This document shows positions 54,328 to 62,078 of a stretch of 64,000 nucleotides of DNA, piece by piece. The stretch spans positions 682,001 to 746,000 of the forward strand of contig NZ_CP071444.1 in assembly GCF_017352215.1 (NCBI RefSeq). Reading direction: 5' to 3'. The notes beneath the pieces are model-generated. The model worked only from the letters and a program-made list of their open reading frames with translations. It was not told the DNA's origin and did not search any database. Numbering within the stretch: position 1 is the first letter of the stretch; every line of letters begins with the position of its first letter. Source of the stretch: Alkalibacter rhizosphaerae. GTDB taxonomy: Bacteria > Bacillota > Clostridia > Eubacteriales > Alkalibacteraceae. A program made the position numbers and the translations under genes.

Positions 54328-54975
54328 TTATTTACCCGCCTGTCTCTTGGCCTTCATCCACTCCAGGCAGATCTTTACCCCTTCCACTGCATCTTGGGAA
54401 TAAGCATCTGCTTCCAACCTCTCAAAGAGCTTCTCATTGACGGTGCCCCCGCCAACAATAACGTAGAGTCCATCCCGAAGGCCTGCCTGGCGCACTGCTT
54501 CCATGACTTCCACCAAATTTTCGCCAATGGTGGTCAACACGCCGCTGATCCCCAAAATATCCGGTTTTTCCTGTTGGATCGCCTCTACAAAACGACGGGC
54601 AGATACATCCACCCCCAGGTCGATGGTTCGAAATCCCGCAGACTGGAGCATGCTGACAAAAATGTCCTTGCCCACGTCGTGTATATCTTCAAACACCGTT
54701 CCCACCAACACCGTTCCCGAAGCAGGTCCTTTGGTTTTGATGGAAAAGGCCATACCTTTCAAATTCATGATCTGTTTCACCAATTCTCCGGCGACGATCA
54801 AATCTGCGATATAGTATTCCCCTTGTTCATAACGATACCCAACCTTTTGGAGGCCCATATTTACTTTATTCTGGATCTCCAATACGTCCTGCCCGGATGC
54901 AAGATAACTGCGAACCAGTTCCAATGCCTTTTTTTCATTCAATTCTTCTACAGCCAGTACCAGCAAATCTTCCAT
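54328..54975 (-). CDS. Corrinoid (B12-binding) methyl-carrier protein C
   Basis: A 215-residue corrinoid protein, clearly more distant than carriers A and B. The helical cap (ELVRSYLASGQDVLEIQNKVNMGLQKVGYRYEQGEYYIADLIVAGEL, in parts) precedes VFEDIHDVGKDIF, with the cobalt-ligand His, and VGGGTVNEKLF. GGGAGAG precedes the ATGs at 54981 and 54975; the latter is better spaced. First gene of the carrier C-gntR-UROD4 operon. Confidence 0.9.
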   Translation of the reverse strand: MEDLLVLAVEELNEKKALELVRSYLASGQDVLEIQNKVNMGLQKVGYRYEQGEYYIADLIVAGELVKQIMNLKGMAFSIKTKGPASGTVLVGTVFEDIHDVGKDIFVSMLQSAGFRTIDLGVDVSARRFVEAIQQEKPDILGISGVLTTIGENLVEVMEAVRQAGLRDGLYVIVGGGTVNEKLFERLEADAYSQDAVEGVKICLEWMKAKRQAGK

Positions 54976-55060
54976 GACCATCTCTCCCGCTCCCTGGTTT
55001 TGTTGGATTCTTTTGTTTTTATTGTACCATAGATCACAATGGGTTAGTTGATGGTAGTGC

Positions 55061-55089
55061 TTGATTTTTTGACTGTATTGCGTTATAAC
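55061..55089 (+). promoter_or_regulatory. Promoter of the small ferredoxin gene
   Basis: TTGATT (55061-55066), 17-bp spacer, TATAAC (55084-55089), 27 bp before the start codon. Confidence 0.6.
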
Positions 55090-55115
55090 AGAAGGGTAAT
55101 GAAAGGACTGATCAA

Positions 55116-55358
55116 ATGGCAAGAAAATGGTATCCGGTCATAGACTGGATGAAATGTACCGAATGTGGCGCCTGCATCGAACGATGCATGAACGGCGTTT
55201 ACAAACAAGGAACGAAGAGGCCTTTAGTGCTTCACCCGGAAAACTGCACCGCCTGCATGGCTTGCCAGCGGGTTTGCCCGGAAAACGCCATCACTTACGA
55301 AGGAGACACCATCGGTGATGTGGGGTGTGGTTGTTCCCGCCTTCCAAAAACAAGCTGA
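55116..55358 (+). CDS. Two-cluster [4Fe-4S] ferredoxin-like protein
   Basis: An 80-residue protein with two CxxCxxCxxxC sets, CTECGACIERC and CTACMACQRVC, each followed by a Pro/Asn turn, and a final CGCS. Electron carrier or small adapter. AAAGGACTGATCAA precedes the ATG. It is divergent from the carrier C operon and has its own promoter and terminator. Proteins starting WYPVIDWMKCTECGAC occur beside metal- or redox-related genes, but no exact role is known. Confidence 0.88.
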   Translation: MARKWYPVIDWMKCTECGACIERCMNGVYKQGTKRPLVLHPENCTACMACQRVCPENAITYEGDTIGDVGCGCSRLPKTS

Positions 55359-55370
55359 ATCTTATGAAGT

Positions 55371-55405
55371 AAAGAACCGTTTTCCTTCGCCGGAAAGGGT
55401 TCTTT
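55371..55405 (+). terminator. Terminator of the ferredoxin gene
   Basis: AAAGAACC-TTTTCC/GGAAA-GGTTCTTT followed by T7. Confidence 0.85.
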
Positions 55406-55465
55406 TTTTATAAAAGGAAACGATTCTATGATACAATGATTCCATCTGATCACGAGGTGAACAAA

Positions 55466-56653
55466 ATGAAACTGACGAACAAACAAACGAAAAACTTATG
55501 GGATATTGTAATACTGGCCGTTATCGCCGGTGCGATCTTTTTCATGCGTCACGATATCAGTGGGATCATTCCGCCCTTTATTTACGCATTGGTCTTGTCC
55601 TACTTTTTGAATCCATTGATCAAGATGTTGGAAAAAAGAAAAATAAAGCGCGTTTATGCCATTCTGCTTGTTTTTGTAGGGATATTTCTATTGATTTATT
55701 TGCTGTTCCTGTCTTTCGTTCCTACATTGGTTCGAGAAGTCAGAGATCTGGCCAACGAGGTGCCAAATATCATCGATTTCATCCAACAATTCTTTCAGGA
55801 ATCCCAATTGGCAGACTTCAAGCTTCCCGCTTTTTTACCGGATGGTTTCTTTGATTTTCTGGATATCGACTCCCAACTGGGAAAACTATCGGATATTCTG
55901 ACCCAATACATATCCAGCTTGCCTTCCGCAATCTTCGGCGCCATGAAAAGTTTGCTAAATCTGATCATGACCCCTTTGATCACCTTTTACTACCTGAAAG
56001 ACAAGGAACGCTTCTCCGAGGCCTTGCTGTTTTTCTTTAATAAGGAAGGAAAAGAAAAGGTCAAAGAAGGCGCTCGCCGGATCGATGAAGTGCTGGGTGG
56101 ATTCATTCGCGGGCAGCTGCTGGTTGCCGCTTTTGTTGGAACCCTAACAGGCTTGGGAAGCTGGATCATCGGCATTCCCAATGCCACCATCGTAGGTCTG
56201 GTTTCCGGCCTCACCAACATCATCCCTTATTTTGGACCTTTTCTCGGCGGGATCCTCCCTGTTATCCTGGGGTTGATGAACGAACCCATCATGGCTTTGT
56301 GGGTCCTTATCCTGATCGTCGTCATCCAGCAGATCGAGGGCAGCTTCCTATCGCCCCAGATCATGAGCCACAGCGTAGGACTTCATCCTTTGGCGGTCAT
56401 GTTTTCCGTCTTGCTGTTCGGCAGTGCTTTCGGTGTAGCCGGAATGATTTTGGGAGTCCCCATCGCCGGGACCATCAAAGTACTGTTCTCTTACGCTTTG
56501 GAATACCGTCAAAAGATACGGGAGGAAAATATCTCCATGGACCTGGACGAAGATCCCACCATAAATACCGTGGACAAAAATGCACCGGAACATACCGAAA
56601 AACCAAAAGAAGAACCGGAAAAAGAATCGAAACGACCGGAGAAAAAAGTCTAG
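55466..56653 (+). CDS. AI-2E-family (PerM-like) membrane permease
   Basis: A 395-residue protein with about eight membrane helices. PPFIYALVLSYFLNPLIKMLEKR, TPLITFYYLKDKERF, and IPNATIVGLVSGLTNIIPYFGPFLGGILP, with VVIQQIEGSFLSPQIMSHSVGLHP, are AI-2E transporter family signatures (in parts). Characterised members export autoinducer or exchange sodium and protons; the role here is open. The tail (about 355-395) is rich in Lys, Glu and Pro. GAGGTGAACAAA precedes the ATG. Confidence 0.92.
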   Translation: MKLTNKQTKNLWDIVILAVIAGAIFFMRHDISGIIPPFIYALVLSYFLNPLIKMLEKRKIKRVYAILLVFVGIFLLIYLLFLSFVPTLVREVRDLANEVPNIIDFIQQFFQESQLADFKLPAFLPDGFFDFLDIDSQLGKLSDILTQYISSLPSAIFGAMKSLLNLIMTPLITFYYLKDKERFSEALLFFFNKEGKEKVKEGARRIDEVLGGFIRGQLLVAAFVGTLTGLGSWIIGIPNATIVGLVSGLTNIIPYFGPFLGGILPVILGLMNEPIMALWVLILIVVIQQIEGSFLSPQIMSHSVGLHPLAVMFSVLLFGSAFGVAGMILGVPIAGTIKVLFSYALEYRQKIREENISMDLDEDPTINTVDKNAPEHTEKPKEEPEKESKRPEKKV

Positions 56654-56655
56654 GA

Positions 56656-56680
56656 CGATGCAGCCGCATCGCCCTTTTTT
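56656..56680 (+). terminator. Terminator of the permease gene
   Basis: CGATGC/GCATCG with an AGCC loop, then CCC and T6. Confidence 0.7.
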
Positions 56681-56889
56681 CATTTTTTGATCCAGTCTTC
56701 CTCTTCAATTTTCAGTTTTGCCATTCTCACCTGCTGGCTTTCCGCCACCATCCGAAAGGACTCCATCTTCTCTAAACAAAGATTCTGGTCCCCAAAAACA
56801 GTTGCTTTTGCGATGATCCCCCACTCCACCTGATCCTCCTTTAAAAAACGCGCATAACCCTTCCCGCTTTTTACGACAAACATATCCAT
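56680..56889 (-). CDS. Small protein of the cobalamin-riboswitch operon (69 aa)
   Basis: A 69-residue soluble protein starting MDMFVVKSGKGYARFLKEDQ, with mixed beta and helical character and a Lys/Glu-rich end. I recognise no family. AAAGGAACG lies upstream of the ATG at 56889, which overlaps the end of the TrpD-like gene. It is the third gene under the B12 riboswitch. Confidence 0.6.
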   Translation of the reverse strand: MDMFVVKSGKGYARFLKEDQVEWGIIAKATVFGDQNLCLEKMESFRMVAESQQVRMAKLKIEEEDWIKK

Positions 56890-58007
56890 TATCCGACGTT
56901 CCTTTCCAATGATAGCAACTGCTTCAGTCCTTTTCCTTCCATGCTTTGGTGCCGTACCCAAGACACCAGTTTTTCGTATGCCGCACCCGAATCGATCAAT
57001 GCACCAGCCATTGCCACACCCTCTTGAATGGTTTTTGCGCTACCGGCCACGTAAAAGAGCAATCCACTGTTCAAACAAACCGCATCCCTTGCACCTTCTT
57101 GATCGGATCCTTTTAAAATTCTCAGGATCCGCATAGCCTCCTGAGTTCGATCATTCATGGGCATGATCTCCTCCGGTCTTGCCTTTTTCAAACCCAATTC
57201 TTCCGGTCGCAATGTTGTACGTTGAATGGATCCATCTTCATGTACGGAACAAATCTGTGTGGTGCCGCATATGGATGCCTCATCCATTCCCAATTCACTT
57301 CCATCCACTTGACCATAGACCACCATGATCTTTTCATATCCTATGCTTTTCATCAATTTGGCCACCGGTTCCAGCATGTCCTGGCGATACACACCACGCA
57401 ATCCCCATTTTGGCAAGGCAGGATTGGCTAGGGAGGCAGAGATGTTCAACGTGGTGCCGAATGCGATTTGGGACAATATTCTTCCAAGGGCCTTGGGATG
57501 GACCATGGAACTGGTCCCATTGAAGATCCCGATCCCTGTTTTCATGATGCTCTCCACCGCCAATTCTGGAGAATCTTCGACTCCGACACCAAGGATCTCC
57601 AAGAGGTCGATGGTACCGCATGATGAGGTGATGGCTCGAGAACCGTGTTTGCCCATTTTCAAACCTCCTGCCGCAGCAATGATGGCTGCTGCCGTGCTGA
57701 TGTTGAAGGTTTTGAAGGTATCCATTCCCGTTCCGGAATTATCCATCAGTGTCAATCCGCGGAGAGCTTCCGGCTTGATGGTGTCCACATGGTATATGGC
57801 TTTCCAGCAGGCAGTCATTTCTTCTATGGTCTCTCCTTTCGCCGTCAATGCAGATAAAAATGCTCCTTGCTGCATGGGTGTCTGCTCGTCAGCCAGCAGG
57901 GATAAAAATGCCTTTTCCGATTCTTCCGTGCTCAGATCCTCTCTTCGCACCAGCTTGCCGATCAATGCCCCAAATTCTTTCATTCCCAATGTTTGATCCT
58001 TCATCAT
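56889..58007 (-). CDS. Divergent anthranilate phosphoribosyltransferase (TrpD)-like protein
   Basis: A 372-residue class IV phosphoribosyltransferase. The helical N-domain (GMKEFGALIGKLVRREDLSTEE) and catalytic motifs are recognisable but altered: GTGMD for GTGGD, TFNIST kept, KHGSRAITSSCGTID for the KHGN-SS-GSAD region, and IAFGTTLNISASLANPA for the RTIFNLLGPLTNPA region. No other trp gene is near. It is cotranscribed with a Zn dehydrogenase behind a cobalamin riboswitch, so its acceptor may not be anthranilate. AAGGAGAGACGA precedes ATGATG at 58007. Confidence 0.8.
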   Translation of the reverse strand: MMKDQTLGMKEFGALIGKLVRREDLSTEESEKAFLSLLADEQTPMQQGAFLSALTAKGETIEEMTACWKAIYHVDTIKPEALRGLTLMDNSGTGMDTFKTFNISTAAAIIAAAGGLKMGKHGSRAITSSCGTIDLLEILGVGVEDSPELAVESIMKTGIGIFNGTSSMVHPKALGRILSQIAFGTTLNISASLANPALPKWGLRGVYRQDMLEPVAKLMKSIGYEKIMVVYGQVDGSELGMDEASICGTTQICSVHEDGSIQRTTLRPEELGLKKARPEEIMPMNDRTQEAMRILRILKGSDQEGARDAVCLNSGLLFYVAGSAKTIQEGVAMAGALIDSGAAYEKLVSWVRHQSMEGKGLKQLLSLERNVG

Positions 58008-58018
58008 TCGTCTCTCCT

Positions 58019-59038
58019 TTAATTGTGTTTTTTCAAATCTATGACAGCCCAGTGCAACTCCTTGGACGACAACAAGGTCATTGCCTTTTCTGTTTTCTGC
58101 AACGCAAATGTTCCACAAGACATGCTTTCCTCAGACACCAAGCCTGCCGCCAATAATTGCAACGCTTCCTGATTTCCCTTTCGTGTGCATCCATAGGAAC
58201 CTGCAACATGCAACTCTTTGTAATGGATCTCATTCAATACCTTTGTCGGCATGGTATCCGGCAGCAATCCACTGAAATAACCGATGCTTCCCCCTTTTTC
58301 ACAGATTTGGATTGCCTTGGCGAATGCTTCCATGGATGGAGTACATAAGATCACCTGACTCGGTTTGTTGGGTGACGTTACATTTTCGGTTTCCGGATCG
58401 TTCCAGTTCCAGGTTTTTTGAAAGACTGGATTTTTCAATCTTCCCGGATCCACGTCTGCCACTACGATATCCTTCCATCCCGTTCTTTGGGCCAATAAAT
58501 ACTGCAGGATCCCCAATCGACCGGCTCCAACGATCAGCAACCGATCTGTTTCTCCCTTTATCAATTTCTGCTGCATCTGGATACAACACGCCAACGGTTC
58601 TGCCAATGTCGCCAGTTTTGAGGACATTCCTTCCGGTATGGGAAGAAGCATTCGATCGCCGTCCTCCGGAGCCAACCAACATTTTTCCGACAAGCCTCCG
58701 TCCAAGTGAAAGCCTAAAATTCTCATGGAATCACAAAGATTTTCTCGTTCGGAAAGACAATACTTACATTGTCCGCAATAAGACCCCGGGAAAACTTGTA
58801 CTCGATCGCCTACTTGCCATATGCCGGTGTAACCTTGCGGGAGCCTCTCGATCATCCCAGTGATCTCATGGCCCAGTACCCTGGGATACACAAGATCCCG
58901 ATGACCCCTAATGTGACTTTTTACATCTGCACCACAAATCCCGCAATAATGCACTTCGATGACAAAACCATCTACGGCGACGTCTTTTTCCTTTTTTAAA
59001 ATAAGGGATCCCGGTTTTTCCAATATCATTTTTTTCAT
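58019..59038 (-). CDS. Zn-dependent medium-chain dehydrogenase (threonine/sorbitol dehydrogenase-like)
   Basis: A 339-residue MDR enzyme. HYCGICGADVKSH with GHE gives catalytic zinc ligands; CGQCKYCLSERENLC gives the four structural zinc cysteines; VGAGRLGIL is the NAD(P) loop. Oxidises an alcohol or polyol; substrate unknown. AGGCAGGTGTTTT precedes the ATG at 59038. First gene downstream of the B12 riboswitch and its terminator; the TrpD-like gene starts 11 bp after its stop. Confidence 0.9.
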   Translation of the reverse strand: MKKMILEKPGSLILKKEKDVAVDGFVIEVHYCGICGADVKSHIRGHRDLVYPRVLGHEITGMIERLPQGYTGIWQVGDRVQVFPGSYCGQCKYCLSERENLCDSMRILGFHLDGGLSEKCWLAPEDGDRMLLPIPEGMSSKLATLAEPLACCIQMQQKLIKGETDRLLIVGAGRLGILQYLLAQRTGWKDIVVADVDPGRLKNPVFQKTWNWNDPETENVTSPNKPSQVILCTPSMEAFAKAIQICEKGGSIGYFSGLLPDTMPTKVLNEIHYKELHVAGSYGCTRKGNQEALQLLAAGLVSEESMSCGTFALQKTEKAMTLLSSKELHWAVIDLKKHN

Positions 59039-59066
59039 AAAACACCTGCCTTTCCAAAAAAAATAG

Positions 59067-59088
59067 CCCGCACAATTAAGTGCGGACT
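59067..59088 (-). terminator. Riboswitch-controlled terminator
   Basis: GTCCGCAC/GTGCGGGC with a six-base loop, then TATTTTTTTT on the minus strand, between the riboswitch and the dehydrogenase start codon. Confidence 0.85.
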
Positions 59089-59137
59089 TTCCAGCATCCT
59101 CACGAACTCCTTTCATGTCGCGTGAAAGGTCATTCCA

Positions 59138-59287
59138 TTTCAGGCAGGTCTCCTGACTCAAAGTTTTCACCAACCATCCCTTCCCCATTAATATGAGTGG
59201 ATACGACGGCTGGAACCTTCTTACAGTGGCGGGCCCGTTCGGGTCTTTCACCCGATTCCCTATTCTCTTCTTTCGAAGCACCTGAAA
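59138..59287 (-). ncRNA. Cobalamin (B12) riboswitch
   Basis: On the minus strand P1 pairs TTTCAGG (59281-59287) with CCTGAAA (59138-59144). Core elements occur in order: ATAGGGAATCGGGTGAAA, GACCCGAACGGGCCCGCC, ACTGTAA, GGGGAAGG, and GAGTCAGGAGACCTGCC. With the terminator at 59067-59088 it should switch off the dehydrogenase/TrpD-like operon when cobalamin is plentiful. Confidence 0.95.
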
Positions 59288-59366
59288 CATGATATTCAAT
59301 TTTGTATACCTCAATTATACGAAGCAACAAACTTCCTGTCAAGAGAGTTCATTTCTCGTCTGAAAC

Positions 59367-59708
59367 TTATGCAAAATTCTCCCTGCGCAATATTCTCTCC
59401 AGAACTCCAACAAAACTTTCTTCCGCCCCCCATGAGAATCGCAAAAATACACCTTGCCCGCCACCGGCACCAATGGCATCCACCTGGATCTGATCTTGCC
59501 GGCAGGTCAAAACAACGGTCAAACTGGCGCGATTGGAGGATCGCATGAAATATTTCTCGAATACCATGATGTAGATGGTCACATCCCCTACCTGCCGGGT
59601 CACCGAATCCACCAGTTCCACACTCATGCCGCTTTCTCCGATCTCCATGGCGATCTGATTCGCCAATTCTTCTCCGTTTCCTCTTCCTTCCATGGACAAA
59701 CGTGCCAT
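59367..59708 (-). CDS. DUF6054-like small protein
   Basis: A 113-residue cytoplasmic protein. DVTIYIMVFEKYFMRSSNRASLTVVLT followed by IDAIGAGGGQG resembles a family of unknown function (DUF6054) common in Clostridia; the number is from memory. GAAGGAGTGATGGA precedes the ATG. Its 3' end faces the riboswitch promoter region. Confidence 0.6.
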   Translation of the reverse strand: MARLSMEGRGNGEELANQIAMEIGESGMSVELVDSVTRQVGDVTIYIMVFEKYFMRSSNRASLTVVLTCRQDQIQVDAIGAGGGQGVFLRFSWGAEESFVGVLERILRRENFA

Positions 59709-59830
59709 TCCATCACTCCTTCATCTTTTTCTCCTATGATTCTATCATATTTTTCATACTCAAAAGCTCCTGAACTTCAGAAACAACATCCATCGGTCCT
59801 CTTCCTTGTGTGATCAAAACACCTATAGCG

Positions 59831-59865
59831 AAAAGACATCCCTCCACAATGAAAGGATGTCTTTT
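59831..59865. terminator. Bidirectional terminator after the MTH865-like gene
   Basis: AAAAGACATCC/GGATGTCTTTT with a 13-base loop. Confidence 0.85.
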
Positions 59866-59906
59866 TAAACTAGGATCCAGCACATGTCAAATATGTTGCT
59901 ATACTC

Positions 59907-60146
59907 TTACAGTCCTGCTTTGTTTACAATAGTTTCTGCCACATGCTCGGCGCTGTTGAAGGGAAAATCGTCCATGGACAGCAACTTGCCTGCTTCACCG
60001 GCAGTTACTTTCAAATCCCCTGCCTGACAGGTGGTGTCTGCTCCATTTGGAAATGCACCCAACAAGTCCTCCGGAGTAAGGATCGGAAATGCTGCGTCTG
60101 CCAATGCGCTTTCGATTTGGCCTTTGATGGTTTCTCGTACGTTCAT
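59907..60146 (-). CDS. MTH865-like family protein
   Basis: A 79-residue helical protein matching the MTH865-like family over its whole length: IKGQIESALADAAFPI, TPEDLLGAFPNGADTTCQAG and LKVTAGEAGKLLSMDDFPF. Members are EF-hand-like folds of unknown function found in methanogens and anaerobes. AAAGGAGGCAACAAAC precedes the ATG at 60146. Confidence 0.88.
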   Translation of the reverse strand: MNVRETIKGQIESALADAAFPILTPEDLLGAFPNGADTTCQAGDLKVTAGEAGKLLSMDDFPFNSAEHVAETIVNKAGL

Positions 60147-60254
60147 GTTTGTTGCCTCCTTTTTTCTTATTTCTGTCTTCATATTACGACAATTGGAGGT
60201 GGTTTTCTGTATACCAGTTTACAAAACACAAACTTTTACGATCCATTCCATTTT

Positions 60255-60398
60255 TTAAAAAGTATTGGTCGATCTTCCATTGTGTTTTTCCAGGTCCTGG
60301 ATGATCTCGAAGAGTAGAAGACGGGCGGATTCCAAATCTGCAGCCAACACTTTCCAAACCTCTATTATTTCCTCTACTGGATCGGCCGATCGATACAT
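60255..60398 (-). CDS. Possible small amphipathic protein (47 aa)
   Basis: A short frame beginning MYRSADPVEEIIEVWKVLAADL with an amphipathic helical pattern and coding-like composition. Its start overlaps the end of the Crp/Fnr gene by 25 bp and the ribosome site (AGGA) is weak. May be a downstream cistron or chance. Confidence 0.3.
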   Translation of the reverse strand: MYRSADPVEEIIEVWKVLAADLESARLLLFEIIQDLEKHNGRSTNTF

Positions 60399-61063
60399 GA
60401 TTCGTCATTCCTGTCTTTCAAATAGAAATGGTGTTTCGAGTGATGGATCACCCCTTCTTCCTTCAGCACCGCAAGAGTTCTGGTGACCATGACCCGAGAG
60501 GCATTGACCAGGTTCGCCAGATCCTGATGGTTCAAAACCACGTCAATGCGTACACCATTATTGGTCGCTTTTCCGTATTCCCTGGCCAATCGCTGCAATG
60601 TTCCCAAGACCCGTCCCTTCACATCCTGAAAGGCCATGGCAGCGATCTGATCCGTATAGGTGTTCAATTTTTCTCCCAATGCGCGAATGATCTTGACAGA
60701 AATGTTTGGATTGGACAATAGTGCCGGCAGATTGGCGTTGGAACAGGTGCAAACAAAAGTGTCTTCCAGGGCTTTCGCATTCATTGTATGAAGCAAGTTG
60801 TCAAAAATGGTGTTCTCCCCAAAGAAGTCGTCTTCCTGCAATAGATCCAAACTGATCTCCTTCCCTTCTTCCGAGATCTTGTACAGCAGGATCTTCCCCT
60901 TGCGTATTAAGTAGACCGTATCCGCAGGGTCTCCTTCCAGGAATACCGTTTCTCCTTTTTTAATGGTCCTTGCTTCTGCAATAGTTGGGATCTGTGCTTT
61001 CTCTTCTTCATTCAATGCAGAAAATATGGATAGATCTTTCATGCATTTGATTTGATCGTACAT
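60374..61063 (-). CDS. Crp/Fnr-family transcriptional regulator
   Basis: A 229-residue regulator. The cyclic nucleotide-binding fold (KKGETVFLEGDPADTVYLIRKGKILLYK; FFGENTIFD) is followed by a dimer helix and a winged helix-turn-helix (LNHQDLANLVNASRVMVTRTLAVLKEEGVI). There is no N-terminal Fnr cysteine cluster; two cysteines occur near CTCSNA, so a redox or haem sensor is possible. CGAGGTGATGAAAG precedes the ATG. Divergent from the SHOCT gene. Confidence 0.92.
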   Translation of the reverse strand: MYDQIKCMKDLSIFSALNEEEKAQIPTIAEARTIKKGETVFLEGDPADTVYLIRKGKILLYKISEEGKEISLDLLQEDDFFGENTIFDNLLHTMNAKALEDTFVCTCSNANLPALLSNPNISVKIIRALGEKLNTYTDQIAAMAFQDVKGRVLGTLQRLAREYGKATNNGVRIDVVLNHQDLANLVNASRVMVTRTLAVLKEEGVIHHSKHHFYLKDRNDESCIDRPIQ

Positions 61064-61246
61064 CTTTCATCACCTCGTTGATCATATATTTCCATGATAC
61101 CACAATCCAGCTGCAACGAATGTATACTGGTTTACAACTTTCCATTCAAAAAATCCATCGGATATTTTTTTGAAGCATCGATGACACACAAATGACACAA
61201 AAGAATATTATTATTAATATATGAATTATAAGGAAGGAGTTTTATC

Positions 61247-61579
61247 ATGATGAGATACTTTTCAAACAATAGGTTCCCCCGCAGCGGTGGGGACGGCTTT
61301 AATGGTTTTCAAGATTTCTGTGGCGGCATCGCCAACAATTTGTATCCTTGGGGAGGGATTATTTTGATGTTTATAGGTTTGGCAGTGATCGGCTTGTTGA
61401 TCTATCTGATCGTCAAGGGAAACAAATCCGTTTCCAGTAGCAGTGATACAACAGCTGCACCGGAACAAAAGAAGGACACGGATTACTTTGTCCGCATCCT
61501 GAAAGAAAGTTATGCAAAAGGACAGATCAGCGATGAAGAATTCGAACGTAAAGTTCGGATCCTGCGAGAAAACGAGTAA
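61247..61579 (+). CDS. SHOCT-domain membrane protein
   Basis: A 110-residue protein with a Gly/Phe-rich N-terminus, one membrane helix (GGIILMFIGLAVIGLLIYLIVKG), a Ser/Thr linker, and a C-terminal SHOCT motif (ILKESYAKGQISDEEFERKVRIL). Such proteins are small envelope-linked modules of unknown function. GGAAGGAGTTTTATC precedes the ATG. Confidence 0.88.
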   Translation: MMRYFSNNRFPRSGGDGFNGFQDFCGGIANNLYPWGGIILMFIGLAVIGLLIYLIVKGNKSVSSSSDTTAAPEQKKDTDYFVRILKESYAKGQISDEEFERKVRILRENE

Positions 61580-61583
61580 TTCA

Positions 61584-61610
61584 AAAAAGGCATCCTCGGG
61601 GTGCCTTTTT
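61584..61610 (+). terminator. Terminator of the SHOCT gene
   Basis: AAAAAGGCA/TGCCTTTTT with a nine-base loop. Confidence 0.85.
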
Positions 61611-61696
61611 CTGTGTTCTGCTTCTTAATATCTTTGTTTCCACAGATGATTATCGGGTATACAACTTAGAGTGAATCCCTTTAGGAGGTGATGCAA

Positions 61697-62029
61697 ATGA
61701 CGAAAGTGCACGTACAACCTGGAGCCTGTGGTTTGAATTCCACCATTACAGTGACCAGATTGGACAACGATGAAGATGACTATATGGTAGACATCCACAT
61801 CGAAACGGAATCCGACAACATCAAACGATTGGCCAAAGTGTTGACAAAAGTCAATGGGATGGAACAGTCCTTCAAGAATTTCATGACCTCAAAGATCTAT
61901 GAACTGGGTGCCCAGCAAGGCCTTCATCTGGCTTGTCCAGTGCCCACCGCCATCATCAAGGCCATTGAAGTGGAATGCGGATTAAATGTCCCCAGAAACG
62001 TAGAGATCATTTTTTTGGACGAAGAATAG
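61697..62029 (+). CDS. Conserved protein, DUF6951-like
   Basis: A 110-residue soluble protein. VHVQPGACGLNSTITVTR, DIHIETESDNIKRLAKVL and CPVPTAIIKAIEVECGLNVPRNVEI are conserved features of a small anaerobe-associated family of unknown function; the DUF number is from memory. Three cysteines (PGACG, LACPVP, VECG) could bind a metal. TAGGAGGTGATGCAA precedes the ATG at 61697. Confidence 0.7.
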   Translation: MTKVHVQPGACGLNSTITVTRLDNDEDDYMVDIHIETESDNIKRLAKVLTKVNGMEQSFKNFMTSKIYELGAQQGLHLACPVPTAIIKAIEVECGLNVPRNVEIIFLDEE

Positions 62030-62035
62030 AAAAAA

Positions 62036-62064
62036 CCCATACCGGCGATCAAAGCCGGCATGGG
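62036..62064. terminator. Bidirectional terminator between convergent genes
   Basis: CCCAT-CCGGC/GCCGG-ATGGG with a seven-base loop; minus strand ends in T6, closing the flavin reductase operon. Confidence 0.85.
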
Positions 62065-62078
62065 CATAGGGGGCTAAA

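Noticed and set aside
61697-62029. TSCPD-type nucleotide-metabolism protein
   Set aside because: It lacks the TSCPD motif; the conserved CPVP segment fits another small family better.
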